In this document: piece by piece, positions 1-9,671 of the stretch
How the letters are laid out: each line of letters opens with the position of its first letter
Numbering within the stretch: the first letter of the stretch is position 1
NCBI RefSeq assembly: GCF_001311135.1
Contig: NZ_BBAG01000015.1
Coordinates: 1 to 56,991 of the forward strand
Length of the DNA stretch: 56,991 nucleotides
From: Secundilactobacillus paracollinoides DSM 15502 = JCM 11969
GTDB taxonomy: Bacteria; Bacillota; Bacilli; Lactobacillales; Lactobacillaceae
Direction: 5' to 3'
Program-made: the position numbers and the translations under genes
The notes under the pieces: generated by a model
What the model was told of the DNA's origin: nothing
Database searches by the model: none
What the model saw: only the letters and a program-made list of their open reading frames with translations

Positions 1-11
1 GAAAGTTTTAT

Positions 12-25
12 TGAAAACGATTACA
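12..25 (+). promoter_or_regulatory. cre box (CcpA site) upstream of lacS
   Basis: The 14-mer TGAAAACGATTACA fits the catabolite-responsive element consensus TGWAANCGNTNWCA at every position. It lies about 50 bases before the lacS start, so carbon catabolite repression of lacS and the downstream alpha-galactosidase gene by CcpA/HPr-Ser-P is expected. The promoter itself lies mostly outside the window. Confidence 0.8.
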
Positions 26-73
26 TTTAAGATGTTCACACGATACATTCACTATCATTTAGGAGGCTTTTCT

Positions 74-2014
74 ATGTCAGAAACAAGTACTGGCCGGCGG
101 ATAACATCCAGATTGTCCTATTCGTTTGGGGCGTTCGGTCACGATATGTTTTACGCAACATTATCAACTTATTTCATTATGTTTGTCACTTCCCATTTAT
201 TTGACAAGGACAGTGGCGGACAAAATGCGAAGATGATCGGGTATATCACACTGATCATCATGGTCTTGCGGTTTGTCGAACTGGTCATTGACCCGTTCAT
301 TGGAAATACCATCGATAATACGAATTCTCGCTGGGGTCACTTTAAGCCTTGGGTGGTTGCCGGTGGGACTGTGAGTTCAGCCATTATTATTATTTTATTT
401 ACGAACATGGGCGGTTTGAACACATCAAAGTCAATGCTCTACCTGGTATTATTCACGGTGCTCTACATCACGATGGATATCTTTTATTCGTTTAAGGATG
501 TTGGGTTTTGGTCAATGATTCCTGCCATTTCATTTGATTCGGCGGAACGTGAAAAGACCGCAACATTTGCCCGGGTGGGGTCAAACATCGGGGCCAACAT
601 TGTTGGGGTCGTTGTGATGCCAATCGTCCTTTTCTTCTCCGTTAACTCAAATAGCGGTCAGGGGGATAATCGTGGGTGGTTTGCCTTTGCCCTGATCATC
701 GGGGTCGTGGCATGGTTATCTGCCATTGCTGTTGGTATCGGAACAAAGGAAAATGATTCAGAATTGCGCCAGAATAAAGAAAAAACGAGTTTTAGCGCTG
801 TTTTGAAAGTCTTGACGCGTAACGACCAATTGATGTGGCTTTCCTTAACGTACTGCCTGTACACGACTGGGATCGCAATTTTAAACTCGTTGGAACTGTA
901 CTACTTCACCTATATTCTCGGAAAAGCAGCTGAATTTAGTTTCTTAGCATCATTGAACGCTGTGATCGGGATCTTCTCTGTCCTGACCTTCCCATCGTTG
1001 GCACAGAAGTTTAGCCGGCGAAATGTGTTCTTCTCTTCAATCGTTGTGATGTTGATCGGGGTCTGCTTGTTCGTCTTTGCCGGTCATTCATTAGCACTGG
1101 TACTGACTGCTGCAGTGTTGTTCTACGTCCCACAAACCTTGATCTTCTTGGTTGTCTTGATGATTCTTTCTGATTCTGTTGAGTATGGCCAACTGAAGTT
1201 TGGTCACCGGGATGAATCATTAACATTGTCGGTTCGGCCGCTGCTTGATAAATTCGGTGGTGCCGTTTCAAACGGGGTCGTTGGGTTAACGGCTGTTTGG
1301 GCTGGGATGACCAGCGGCGCTACTGCGGGGTCAGTCACGCCCCATGGTCAAATGATCTTTAAGCTCATGATGTTTGGTGTGCCAGCCATCCTGATTCTTG
1401 CGGGAACGTTCACGTTCTACAAGAAGGTTACCTTGGATGAAAAGGAACATGCCCGCATTGTGGATGAACTCGAAAAGACTTGGCACGAACGTCTTGAAAC
1501 GGATGACGATGAATCAATGGCCGATATCCGCGCGGAAGTGGATGCCGAAACGTTGACCTTGACGGCACCCGTTGATGGCGAACTCGTTGCGTTGAACACG
1601 GTTGGTGAATCAACGTTTGCGAGTGGTCAAATGGGCCAAGGCTTCGCAATCAAACCAAGCGATGGGCGCATCTTCGCACCGTTTGACGGGGTTGTGGAAG
1701 CGACCTTCCCAACCCGTCACGCAGTCGGCTTACGTGCTGCTAATGGGACGTTGGCTTTGATCCATATTGGCGTTGACACCGTAAAAATGCGTGGCACCGG
1801 CTTTATCAGCTACGTTGAAAAGGGTCAAGAAGTTAAACAGGGTGACCAGTTACTTGAATTCTGGCAACCCGCTCTGGCAAAGGCAGGCTACGATGATACG
1901 GTGATGGTCGTTGTGACGAATTACAAGGCCATCAAAGACTTTAAGGTGCTGAAAGAAACGGGTACCGTCAGTCACGGCGATAACGTTTTGAGCTTGTCCA
2001 AGCCTGAAGAATAA
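74..2014 (+). CDS. lacS: LacS-type galactoside permease with C-terminal EIIA domain
   Basis: Cation symporter or exchanger of the glycoside-pentoside-hexuronide (GPH) family, importing a galactoside in the membrane. Residues 1 to about 450 form the 12-helix carrier, with family features such as DPFIGNTIDNT and SRWGHFKPW. Residues of about 500-640 are a glucose-type EIIA domain containing LIHIGVDTVKM. Its His564 corresponds to the HPr-phosphorylated histidine of Streptococcus LacS. The start at 74 is chosen because AGGAGG sits at 61-66 just ahead of it; an upstream ATG at 32 has no such site. The gene lies 22 bases before an alpha-galactosidase gene, so raffinose or melibiose is at least as likely a substrate as lactose. 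The reading frame is intact at 646 residues, a normal LacS length. Confidence 0.93.
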   Translation: MSETSTGRRITSRLSYSFGAFGHDMFYATLSTYFIMFVTSHLFDKDSGGQNAKMIGYITLIIMVLRFVELVIDPFIGNTIDNTNSRWGHFKPWVVAGGTVSSAIIIILFTNMGGLNTSKSMLYLVLFTVLYITMDIFYSFKDVGFWSMIPAISFDSAEREKTATFARVGSNIGANIVGVVVMPIVLFFSVNSNSGQGDNRGWFAFALIIGVVAWLSAIAVGIGTKENDSELRQNKEKTSFSAVLKVLTRNDQLMWLSLTYCLYTTGIAILNSLELYYFTYILGKAAEFSFLASLNAVIGIFSVLTFPSLAQKFSRRNVFFSSIVVMLIGVCLFVFAGHSLALVLTAAVLFYVPQTLIFLVVLMILSDSVEYGQLKFGHRDESLTLSVRPLLDKFGGAVSNGVVGLTAVWAGMTSGATAGSVTPHGQMIFKLMMFGVPAILILAGTFTFYKKVTLDEKEHARIVDELEKTWHERLETDDDESMADIRAEVDAETLTLTAPVDGELVALNTVGESTFASGQMGQGFAIKPSDGRIFAPFDGVVEATFPTRHAVGLRAANGTLALIHIGVDTVKMRGTGFISYVEKGQEVKQGDQLLEFWQPALAKAGYDDTVMVVVTNYKAIKDFKVLKETGTVSHGDNVLSLSKPEE

Positions 2015-2036
2015 TTAACCAGAGAGGCGGTTTGAA

Positions 2037-4248
2037 ATGACGATTCAGATTGATGACACCCTATTTCACCTGCAGACGGACCATGTCAGTTATGTCTTCC
2101 ACGTCATGGCTAATGGCGAACTCGGTCAGCTCTACTACGGGCCTAAGATTCATGCGAAAACGGCCTACGCAAATTTGGCGGCTGAGGATGAACGCGGATC
2201 AATGCCAGCACTCGCGGTTGACCAGCCGGCGTTTCAATTGGAAATGCTGAAACAGGAATTTGCGGGCTTGGCACGGGCGATTATCGATACCCGGCTACCA
2301 GATTGAAAATGCAGACGGCAGCCGAATCTCAGAATTTCGGTATGATCATTACGACTTAGTTGACGGGAAGACCCGGTTAGCACAGTTGCCATCAACGTTT
2401 GATGATGACGCGGACGATGCGCAAACGTTGACGATCTTTTTGAAAGATGCCGGTAACGGGGTAGCGGCCACACTGCACTATACCGTTTTCCCACATCAGG
2501 ATGTCATTGTTAAAAGTGTGACCTACACGAATCAGGGCTCGCAAGCCGTCACCTTAAATGACGCATACAGCAGCGAGCTAGATCTGCCGGATGCCAAGTA
2601 TGATCTCATTCAATTTTCTGGTGCCTGGACGCGCGAACGTCACCTGATTCGAACGCCGTTACGCGCAGGAATTCAAAGTGTCTCCAGTCTGCGCCATGCC
2701 TCCAGCCATCAGCAGAATCCCTTCTTCATGCTGGCGCGGCCAGATACAACGGACGATGCTGGTGAAGTTATCGGATTTAATCTGATTTATTCTGGCAACT
2801 TCATGGATCAAGTTGAGGTGGACCACTATGAGACGAGTCGCGTACTAACAGGTATTAATCCAACCGAATTTGCTTGGCAGCTGGATCCGGGCGAGACCTT
2901 TCAGACCCCGGAAGCCATTCTTAGTTTTTCAGCTAACGGAATGAATCAGCTGAGCCAACAATTATCAGCGTTCTATCAACGTCATTTGGTCAATCCGGCC
3001 TTTGCCCACCAACCACGGCCGGTGCTTATCAATAACTGGGAAGCCACGTACTTTGACTTTGATGAAGATAAACTCAGGACCATTGTCGACCAAGCACAAC
3101 AGCTGGGCATTGAAATGTTTGTTCTAGACGACGGCTGGTTCGGCCACCGCAATAACGACCGGTCATCGCTTGGTGACTGGGTCGTGAATAAGGCTAAGTT
3201 TCCTAATGGTCTGGCACATTTTGTCGACCAAGTGCATGCTAAGCAAATGAAGTTTGGCTTGTGGCTCGAACCAGAAATGATCTCCGAGGACAGCCAGCTT
3301 TATGCACAACACCCAGACTGGCTGATTGCCGCACCTGGACGGCTTAAGACGCCTAGCCGCAACCAGCACGTGCTTGATATGTCGCGACAAGACGTTGTCG
3401 ATTACCTCGTTAAAATGGTGAGCGATGTCATTCAAACGACGAAGCTGGACTATATTAAATGGGATATGAATCGCAATATTACAGACTTGTATGGGGCACA
3501 ATTGCCTAAGTCTCGCCAGTTAGAGATGGGACACCGCTATATTCTTGGGGTGTACCAACTCTACGAACGCTTAACTAAGGCCTTTCCGAACGTCTTATTT
3601 GAGTCATGCGCCGGTGGCGGCGGTCGCTACGACCTTGGGATGATGTACTATGCACCCCAAGCCTGGGTCAGTGATGACACGGATGCTGTGGAACGGCTTA
3701 AAATTCAGTTTGGGACGTCCTACGGGTATTCACAATCAATGATGGGTGCGCACGTTTCCGCTGTGCCAAATGATCAAACCGGGCGGCAAACACCGTTTAA
3801 GACCCGGGGCGACGTTGCGTTCTTCGGCGACTTAGGTTACGAATTGGATGTGACTAAGCTTACCGAAGCTGATAAACGTCAGATCACCGCACAGGTCGCG
3901 CGCTACAAGCACTACCGGCCACTTCTGCAATTTGGGACCTTTTACCGAATCGATAGCCCATTTGAAGGGGACGGCAACGTGACCAGTTGGGCAGTCGTCA
4001 GTGCCGACCAGCAAACAGCCATTGCTGGGTGGTACCAGGTACTCCATCATCCTAATGGGCCATATCAACGCCTGAAGTTCCGGGGACTTCTTCCGGAACA
4101 ACAGTACGTTGTCAACCAGTCATCGGAGCACTTCTACGGTGACGAACTCATGCGCGCTGGGATTATCCTTCATCCAGACATGATGACAGACGTCAGCAAT
4201 GGCGACTATCAATCACAACTGTTTGTTGTGACAGCCGTGCAGGAATAA
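2037..4248 (+). pseudogene. melA: alpha-galactosidase GH36, two frameshifts
   Basis: Hydrolyses terminal alpha-1,6-galactose from melibiose or raffinose in the cytoplasm. The N-terminal part (2037-2306) and the main part (to 4248) are in different frames. Two missing bases, near 2270 (after GGCTTGG) and near 2291 (in the CCC run), restore the family pattern TGDYRYPGYQIENADGS. The repaired protein would be 737 residues, the normal length for lactobacillar GH36. Catalytic features are present: KWDMNR holds the nucleophile Asp, and SDDTDA the acid/base Asp. Other conserved elements are LDDGWFG and ESCAGGGGRYD. A ribosome site (AGAGAGG) precedes ATG 2037. The gene forms an operon with lacS. Two losses so close together suggest sequence error, but a real lesion cannot be excluded. 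The names melA, rafA and aga are used interchangeably for this family. Confidence 0.88.
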
Positions 4249-4256
4249 CAACACGA

Positions 4257-4296
4257 AAACACCTAGGTTCAGGTCAGCCCCTTGCCTAGGTGTTTT
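4257..4296 (+). terminator. Rho-independent terminator after the alpha-galactosidase gene
   Basis: ACACCTAGG pairs with CCTAGGTGT across a loop of about 16 bases and is followed by a T run. It ends the lacS-melA operon. Confidence 0.85.
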
Positions 4297-4327
4297 TGTG
4301 TTTTATTTTTGGTTTGCTGGTGAAGTT

Positions 4328-4423
4328 CGTTGTATTGCGCGATTTGGTACTCCGCTGAGGTGGCTCGCGATTGACGTCGACAGCCACCTCAGCCAGCAGG
4401 GCCGACAAGTGGAACGAAGCGAC
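4328..4423 (+). repeat. Family B repeat, short divergent copy
   Basis: It starts with GTTGTATTGCGCGATTTGG, nearly identical to the left end of the full copies at 39236 and 56497. Its inner part is reduced to one hairpin, CTGAGGTGGCT (4355-4365) with AGCCACCTCAG (4382-4392). The right end, GCAGGGCCGACAAGTGGAACG, matches the variant copy at 25916-26090. No coding sequence is seen between 4297 and the end of guaC. Confidence 0.7.
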
Positions 4424-4453
4424 AGTTACTCGTCCTTATGGAAAGGAAAATGC

Positions 4454-5443
4454 TTAGTAGCTATCCCCATTCATCACAGAGTTCTTAACAATCACGTAGT
4501 CCACAAGCCGAATATCGCTTAACTTGTCGCCGCCCGCGTATGAGATAGAGGACTGCAGGTCTTCCTGCATTTCTTCCAGCGTGTCGGCGATGTCGCCGCG
4601 GTATGGGACAAGCATTTGCTTACCTTCAACGTTGCGGTAGGCGCCCTTTTGCGTTTCTGAAGCGGAGCCCCAGTACTGCTTGAAGGTCTTGCCGTCAATT
4701 TTGATGACGCTGCCGGGTGATTGTAAGTGACCGGCAAGCAGGGAGCCGATCATGACCATGCTGGCGCCGAACCGAATTGACTTAGCGATGTCGCCGTTGT
4801 AACGAATCCCACCATCGGCAATGATCGGTTTCTTCGCTGCCTTGGCACAGAGCCGAATGGCAGCCAGTTGCCAACCGCCAGTCCCAAAGCCAGTTTTCAG
4901 CTTCGTGATGCAGGCCTTACCGGGACCGATACCGACTTTAGTGGCGTCGGCACCAGCGTTTTCAAGCTCCCGAACGGCTTCGGGGGTGCCAACGTTGCCG
5001 GCAATGACAAAGCTATCTGGCAACAGAGATTTGATGTGCTGAATCATGCGGATCACGGAGTTGGCGTGACCGTGGGCGATGTCGATGGTGATGTATTCTG
5101 GAACATCGTTGGCATCGGCCAGTTCTTGAATGAAATCGAGTTCTTCTTGCTTTACACCAACACTGATCGATGCAAATAAGTCTTGATCGTGCATGGTCTT
5201 GACAAACGCATGCCGCTTTTCTGGTTGGAACCGGTGCATCACGTAAAAGTAGTCGTGTTCCGCCATCCAAACCGCGAGTTCATCATTGATGACCGTTTCC
5301 ATGTTGGCTGGGACGACGGGAATCTTAAATGTTTTGGGGCCGAATTTAACGGATGTGTCCGCCTGTGAACGGCTGTCAATAATACACTTGTTTGGCACGA
5401 GTTGAATATCTTCGTAATCAAATACTTCAGCTGGAATCATCAT
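4454..5443 (-). CDS. guaC: GMP reductase
   Basis: NADPH-dependent deamination of GMP to IMP, a cytosolic purine-salvage enzyme. The 329-residue protein matches the Gram-positive GuaC type: it opens [19 protein letters not shown] and has the active-site loop [15 protein letters not shown] with the catalytic cysteine. [10 protein letters not shown] and [14 protein letters not shown] follow. AAAGGAG lies 9 bases before a double ATG (5438-5443); the first is used, but the second is equally possible. It is downstream of purA on the same strand. Together with PurA and PurB it gives a GMP to IMP to AMP interconversion route. The frame is intact. Confidence 0.95.
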   Translation of the reverse strand: MMIPAEVFDYEDIQLVPNKCIIDSRSQADTSVKFGPKTFKIPVVPANMETVINDELAVWMAEHDYFYVMHRFQPEKRHAFVKTMHDQDLFASISVGVKQEELDFIQELADANDVPEYITIDIAHGHANSVIRMIQHIKSLLPDSFVIAGNVGTPEAVRELENAGADATKVGIGPGKACITKLKTGFGTGGWQLAAIRLCAKAAKKPIIADGGIRYNGDIAKSIRFGASMVMIGSLLAGHLQSPGSVIKIDGKTFKQYWGSASETQKGAYRNVEGKQMLVPYRGDIADTLEEMQEDLQSSISYAGGDKLSDIRLVDYVIVKNSVMNGDSY

Positions 5444-5501
5444 AAGTCGATCTCCTTTATGTGCTCAGTATAAAACTGAGACTTTTTGGCTTTAGACATA
5501 G

Positions 5502-5573
5502 CGTGACCCTCAAAGTTTAGTCGGGGATTCAAACCAGAATATTCGGCCTGTCTGCTACACTCTGGGGGTCACG
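5502..5573 (-). ncRNA. Possible structured leader of guaC
   Basis: In the 146-base gap between purA and guaC, a near-perfect 14-base stem (GTGACCCCCAGAGT with ACTTTGAGGGTCAC, minus strand) closes a loop of about 43 bases. The loop contains the small palindrome GAATATTC. A second hairpin, CTCAG-TTTTATA-CTGAG, lies just before the guaC ribosome site. It does not match the purine riboswitch core, and it does not fold as a tRNA. The function is unknown; attenuation or processing of purA-guaC mRNA is one possibility. Confidence 0.35.
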
Positions 5574-5589
5574 AGTTCAATTTCAGTAT

Positions 5590-6899
5590 TTAGTGGGTTG
5601 CTTCCTTGGCGTCAGTATCCTGCCAAGCGTCGATCAACACGTTAGTTTGCGTCCGGTCTGGGCCGACTGAGAAGGTGGCAATGTCAACGCCGACCAGTTC
5701 AGCTAACCGGTTAACGTAGTTTTGGGCGTTAACGGGCAGATCTTCGAAGTTACGGACACCGGTGATGTCTTCGTCCCAACCTGGGAATTCTTCGTAGACG
5801 GGCTTGCATCTGTTAATTTCTTTCAAACTAGCAGGGTAGTGATAGATGGTTTCACCATCCAATTCATACGCTTTGGCAATCTTCAAAGTCTTCAGACCAG
5901 TCAAAACATCCAAACAGTTCAGTGACAGGTGAGTAAGCCTGAAACGCGCTTTGCGTGACGGAGCACAACACTGTCAAACCAACCGATCCGACGTGGCCGC
6001 TTCGTCACAGTGCCGTATTCGTGGCCGGCTTCACGGATGAAGTCGCCGGTCTCGTTGCTTAATTCAGTTGGGAAGGGACCATCGCCGACACGTGAAGTGT
6101 AAGCTTTGCAGGCACCAACGACTTCGTCGATCTTGGATGGACCGACGCCGGAGCCAATCGTGACACCACCAGCGACGGGGTTGGATGAGGTGACGAATGG
6201 GTAAGTCCCGTGGTCGATATCCAGCATGACACCCTGGGCACCTTCAAACAACACGTGCTTGCCGTCATCGATCGCATCGTTGATCACAACGGAGGTATCG
6301 GTGACATAGTTTTTTAATTCTTGACCATAGTCGAAGTATTCTTCAAAAATATCGTCAAATTTCAATGGTTCATGGTCGTATAACTTGGTGATCAGTTGGT
6401 TCTTTTCTTCCAAGTTTTGGCGTAATTTTTCTTCAAACGTTTCTTTATCTAACAGGTCAGCAACCCGGATACCGATTCGTTCAGCTTTATCCATGTAAGC
6501 TGGGCCGATACCCTTGTTGGTGGTCCCAATTTTATTCGTTTTAGTTTGTTCTTGTAATTGATCAATGAGAATGTGGTAAGGCAAAATAACGTGTGCCCGG
6601 TTGGAGATCCGTAAGTTGTCAGTTGGCACGTTGCGGTCATGCAAATAACGCAATTCAGTAACCAGTGACTTTGGGTTCAGTACGACACCATTGCCGATGA
6701 CGCTGATTTTGTCAGAATAGAAGATTCCTGATGGAATGAGGTGAAGTTTGTAAGTCTCACCCTTAAACACGATGGTGTGGCCTGCGTTGTCTCCGCCTTG
6801 GTACCGTGCGACAACGTCGGCTTTTTTGCTGAGAAAATCAGTGATCTTCCCCTTACCTTCATCGCCCCATTGACTCCCTACAACTACTATTGATGACAT
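5590..6899 (-). pseudogene. purA: adenylosuccinate synthetase, one frameshift
   Basis: Joins IMP and aspartate with GTP to give adenylosuccinate, the first step from IMP to AMP. It opens [20 protein letters not shown], the GTP-binding signature, and contains GDNAGHTIV, the [17 protein letters not shown] block and GDGPFPTEL. The frame breaks near 5935: the upstream part ends [13 protein letters not shown], while the rest continues in another frame. One added base after GGCTT gives [17 protein letters not shown], exactly the family sequence, for a protein of 436 residues. Purine auxotrophy would follow from a true break, so sequence error is likely. It is transcribed leftward with guaC from a PurBox-type promoter and is divergent from purB. 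Confidence 0.9.
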
Positions 6900-6960
6900 A
6901 TGAACACCTCATAATCTTAAATTGCTTAGGCTGTAAAACACGAATAACCCAGCAAGAATT

Positions 6961-6999
6961 AGTATATCAAGTTCGGGAACCAAAAGCAACCTAAATCCG
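6961..6999 (-). promoter_or_regulatory. purA promoter with PurBox-like sites
   Basis: On the minus strand, TTGCTT (6984-6989) and TATACT (6961-6966) are 17 bases apart. The spacer carries CCCGAACTT, close to the PurBox core CCGAACWWT bound by PurR in lactic acid bacteria. A second inverted half, TTCGGATTT, lies about 20 bases upstream near 6997. Control by PurR and PRPP is therefore likely. Confidence 0.65.
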
Positions 7000-7136
7000 A
7001 ATTATTTTTAAAATATCGATAGTGATCGTTCTTTATGAAAACGGTAAATGGGGTTTCTTCCTTTATATAGGTCATGAATTAATTCCGTTCACTTACATCC
7101 AGCGTGCAGATAAGAGATGAAAATTTTGTCTGATTA

Positions 7137-7184
7137 TGTTATGATTTAACCATCAATTACCGAATATTAGTAACTAATGTTCGG
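7137..7184 (+). promoter_or_regulatory. purB promoter with palindromic PurBox pair
   Basis: An extended -10 element, TGTTATGAT, ends at 7145. It is followed by CCGAATATT-N7-AATGTTCGG at 7160-7184. This is an almost perfect inverted pair of CGAA/TTCG half-sites 15 bases apart, as expected for a PurR operator. It lies 31 bases before the purB start codon. Confidence 0.65.
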
Positions 7185-7214
7185 AATTTACTAAAACCAG
7201 AAATGAGGATAACT

Positions 7215-8507
7215 ATGCTCGAACGATACACACGGCCAGAAATGGCAAACATTTGGTCACTACACAACCAGTATCAATCCTGGCTGGAAGTTGAAATTGC
7301 GGTGGACGAGGCCTGGGCAAAACTGGGTGAGATCCCGCAAGAAGACGTCCACAAGATCAACGCAAAGGCAACCTTTGATGACGACCGGATCGCAGAAATT
7401 GAAGCCGTGACCCACCATGACGTTGTAGCGTTTACGCGTGATGTATCCGAATCCCTTGGCGAAGAGCGCAAGTGGATCCACTATGGCATGACCAGCACCG
7501 ATATCGTGGATACGGCGCAGGGATACCGTTTAAAGCAAGCTAATGAAATTCTCCGAGCTGATTTGTTACATTTAAAGGAAGTTATTCGCAAACAAGCGCT
7601 CAAATATAAGGACACGGTCATGATTGGCCGGACCCACGGGGTACAAGCTGAACCAACCACGTTTGGCTATAAGATTGCCCGTTGGTATTCTGAAATTAAC
7701 CGCGACATCAAACGCTTTGATGAAGCAGCTGCTGGTGTTGAAGCCGGCAAGATCAGTGGGGCAGTTGGGACGTTTGCAACGTGCCGCCATACGTTGAAGA
7801 GTACGTCTGCGATAAGCTTGGCCTTCGCGCTCAAGAAATCGCCAGTCAAGTACTGCCACGTGACTTGCACGCTGACTACATCGCCACCCTGGCTTTGATT
7901 GGGACTAGTTTGGAAGAATTTGCGACCGAGATTCGCTCGTTGCAACGTTCCGAGATTCACGAAGTTGAAGAACATTTCAACAAGGGACAAAAAGGGTCGT
8001 CCGCAATGCCACATAAGCGAAACCCAATCGGTTCAGAAAACGTGACTGGTTTAGCTCGGGTGTTACGCGGCCACGTCCAAACGGCATACGAAGATGTGTC
8101 ATTGTGGCATGAACGTGATATCTCACATTCATCTGCAGAACGGATTATTTTACCGGACTCAACGGCAATTCTGGATTACATGCTGCACCGATTTGCCAAT
8201 ATTTTGGAGAACCTGACCGTTTTCCCAGACCGGATGAAGGAAAACATGAACTTGACTTACGGGTTGATTTACAGCCAACGCGTCATGTTGAAACTGATCG
8301 ACGCGGGTCTGACACGGGAAGCTGCATATGATTTGGTGCAGCCACTGACTGCTCAGGCCTGATGAACATAAGCAGTTCCGGCCTTTGGTTGAAGGCAATG
8401 AGACGATTATGTCTCATTTGTCAGAGGACGAGATTGAGGATGCGTTTGATTATCACTACCATATTCGACACGTGGATGAGATTTTTAAGCGGATCGGGTT
8501 GGAATAG
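7215..8507 (+). pseudogene. purB: adenylosuccinate lyase, two frameshifts
   Basis: Cleaves adenylosuccinate to AMP and SAICAR to AICAR. The start MLERYTRPEMANIWS follows GAGGA at 7205-7209. Family blocks present are HHDVVAFT, GMTSTDIVDTAQ, GRTHGVQAEPTTFG and the signature [15 protein letters not shown] in the catalytic flexible loop. Two breaks occur. Near 7780 one A is missing (GCAAC for GCAAAC), restoring [13 protein letters not shown]. Near 8361 two G are missing, restoring QPLTAQAWDEHKQFRPLVEG. The repaired length is 431 residues, as usual for the family. The C-terminus reaches FKRIGLE at 8504. It pairs functionally with purA across the divergent promoter region. Confidence 0.9.
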
Positions 8508-8560
8508 GTTGGTTATGTATTAGAAATAAATAGTGATTTTTCCAGTTTTTTTAGCAACTG

Positions 8561-8656
8561 GGTTCACTTTTATATTGCGGAAACGCGCTTCACAAGGGGC
8601 TAACGTGTAAGGGCTCTGACCAAAAAGTCAAAACCGGACTTTTCGGTGAGAGTCTT
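8561..8656 (-). repeat. Family A palindromic repeat, degenerate copy
   Basis: It has the shared edge TTTATATTGCGGAAACGCG and a core CTGACCAAAAAGTC...GGACTTTTCGGTGAGAG. The outer arm on the right is lost where the next copy begins. Confidence 0.65.
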
Positions 8657-8790
8657 TCTCTGTTATATAGTGGAAACGCGTCCCACAAGGCAAGGGGCGG
8701 AGTGTAACGGACTCTGGCAAAAAAGTCAGGCCCGGACTTTTATACCAGAGTCCGTTACACTCCGCCCCTTAACCGCCTTGTTCCACGCTC
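8657..8790 (-). repeat. Family A palindromic repeat
   Basis: Long hairpin. The outer arm AAGGGGCGGAGTGTAACGG pairs with its complement, the middle stem is GGACTCTGGC/GCCAGAGTCC and the apical stem AAAAGTC/GACTTTT. The right end CTTGTTCCACGCTCT marks the 5' end of the element on the minus strand; the asymmetric GTGGAAACGCGT edge is on the left. Confidence 0.85.
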
Positions 8791-8935
8791 TACTAGGTTC
8801 ACTTTTATATTGCGGAAACGCGCGGAAGAAGGCAGGAGGCTCCTGCATAACGGACTTTGACTCAAAAAGTCAGGCCCAGAATTTTTAAGTCAAAGTCCGT
8901 TATGCTCCGCCTCCTAAGCGCCTTCTTCCACGCTC
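8791..8935 (-). repeat. Family A palindromic repeat
   Basis: Directly follows the previous copy in the same orientation. The middle stem is CGGACTTTGACT with its complement and the apical stem is AAAGTC. The outer arms carry GAAGAAGGC/GCCTTCTTC instead of the ACAAGGC seen next door, with pairing preserved. Confidence 0.85.
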
Positions 8936-9068
8936 TAAAAATCCCCCTCCAGCACATGCTCCGGAGCAGGGATTTATTTGGATTAGGATATTGTGGTTGC
9001 CATTCGCATGAAATGGCTGTTAGAGGAATTTGTTCGACTCTTTCTCAGTAGGAGGAGGAAGAATCATC

Positions 9069-9125
9069 ATGCACGGAATGTCAGTCAAAGAGGGGGGAGG
9101 ACTGGCATCCCTTTTCAGAAAGTAA
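9069..9125 (+). CDS. possible 18-residue peptide
   Basis: AGGAGGAGGA at 9050-9059 is an unusually strong ribosome site, 9 bases before an ATG. The ORF MHGMSVKEGGGLASLFRK ends at TAA 9123-9125. No family is recognised. The peptide is glycine-rich in the middle and ends in basic residues, with no hydrophobic signal. It stands alone in an otherwise gene-free 1.3 kb stretch (8508-9810). The strong ribosome site is the only support for translation. Confidence 0.25.
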   Translation: MHGMSVKEGGGLASLFRK

Positions 9126-9250
9126 ATCAGGGGAGTATATAGCAAGCAAGTTTGTTCTTTGCTTTGCTATGATTTAAATATACCTGAAAGTTGTGACGAA
9201 AGTGTGACCAAAAAAAGTTATATTCGTGAAGTAAGGGTTAATTAAAAGTT

Positions 9251-9390
9251 AAGAGAGAGTGGAGCAGGGCGGTTAAGGGGCACAATGTAAGGGACTTTGG
9301 CTGAAATTCCCGACCTTGGAATTTTAGCCAAAGTCCCTTACATGGCCGCCCCTTGCCCTGCGGAACTCGTTTGGGCTATGAGGCTAGAAA
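9251..9390 (+). repeat. Family A palindromic repeat
   Basis: Plus orientation: begins AGAGAGAGTGGAGCAGGGCGG and ends near GGCTAGAAAG. The middle stem GGGACTTTGGCT pairs with AGCCAAAGTCCC and the apical stem is AAATTCC/GGAATTT. Downstream, 9391-9525 holds only short degenerate CTAAA-type repeats and no gene. Confidence 0.85.
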
Positions 9391-9525
9391 GGGTTAAAGG
9401 ACTAAAATACTAAAGTATCAAAGTACTATAGAGCTAAAGCATGAAGCCCTAAACTCTAAAAGCTGGATTTTAAGGCCACATCTGCTACAGCATCCCTAAC
9501 CTTGTACGCTACCGCGCCCAGTCTA

Positions 9526-9650
9526 CCTAGCCGAAACGTGCAAAAAAAGCCGCTCCCGCCATATAAGTCCTAAGACCAAAATCAAAATTCGGGATTTCGG
9601 TCTTAGGACCCTTATATTCTGGGAGTAATCCCGCTTTTTTACTTGTTTCA
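9526..9650 (-). repeat. Family A palindromic repeat, divergent copy
   Basis: The edge CTAGCCGAAACGTGC and core TCCTAAGACC/GGTCTTAGGA follow the family plan, but the outer arms (AAAAAAAGC/GCTTTTTT) are unlike the other copies. Confidence 0.6.
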
Positions 9651-9671
9651 TGCGTTAAGTTAGAAGATATT

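Noticed and set aside
4298..4522. A 74-codon frame between the alpha-galactosidase gene and guaC
   Set aside because: It is built from a family B repeat fragment and the complement of the guaC 3' end, with no ribosome site.
5502..5590. A tRNA-like stretch (GGTTTGAATCC on one strand, CACGAGTTCAATTTC on the other) between purA and guaC
   Set aside because: Neither strand gives a paired T arm with an acceptor and anticodon arm; the flanking bases do not complement.
8646..9051. Two short plus-strand frames over the palindromic repeats
   Set aside because: They translate the hairpin arms, repeat each other in sequence and lack ribosome sites.
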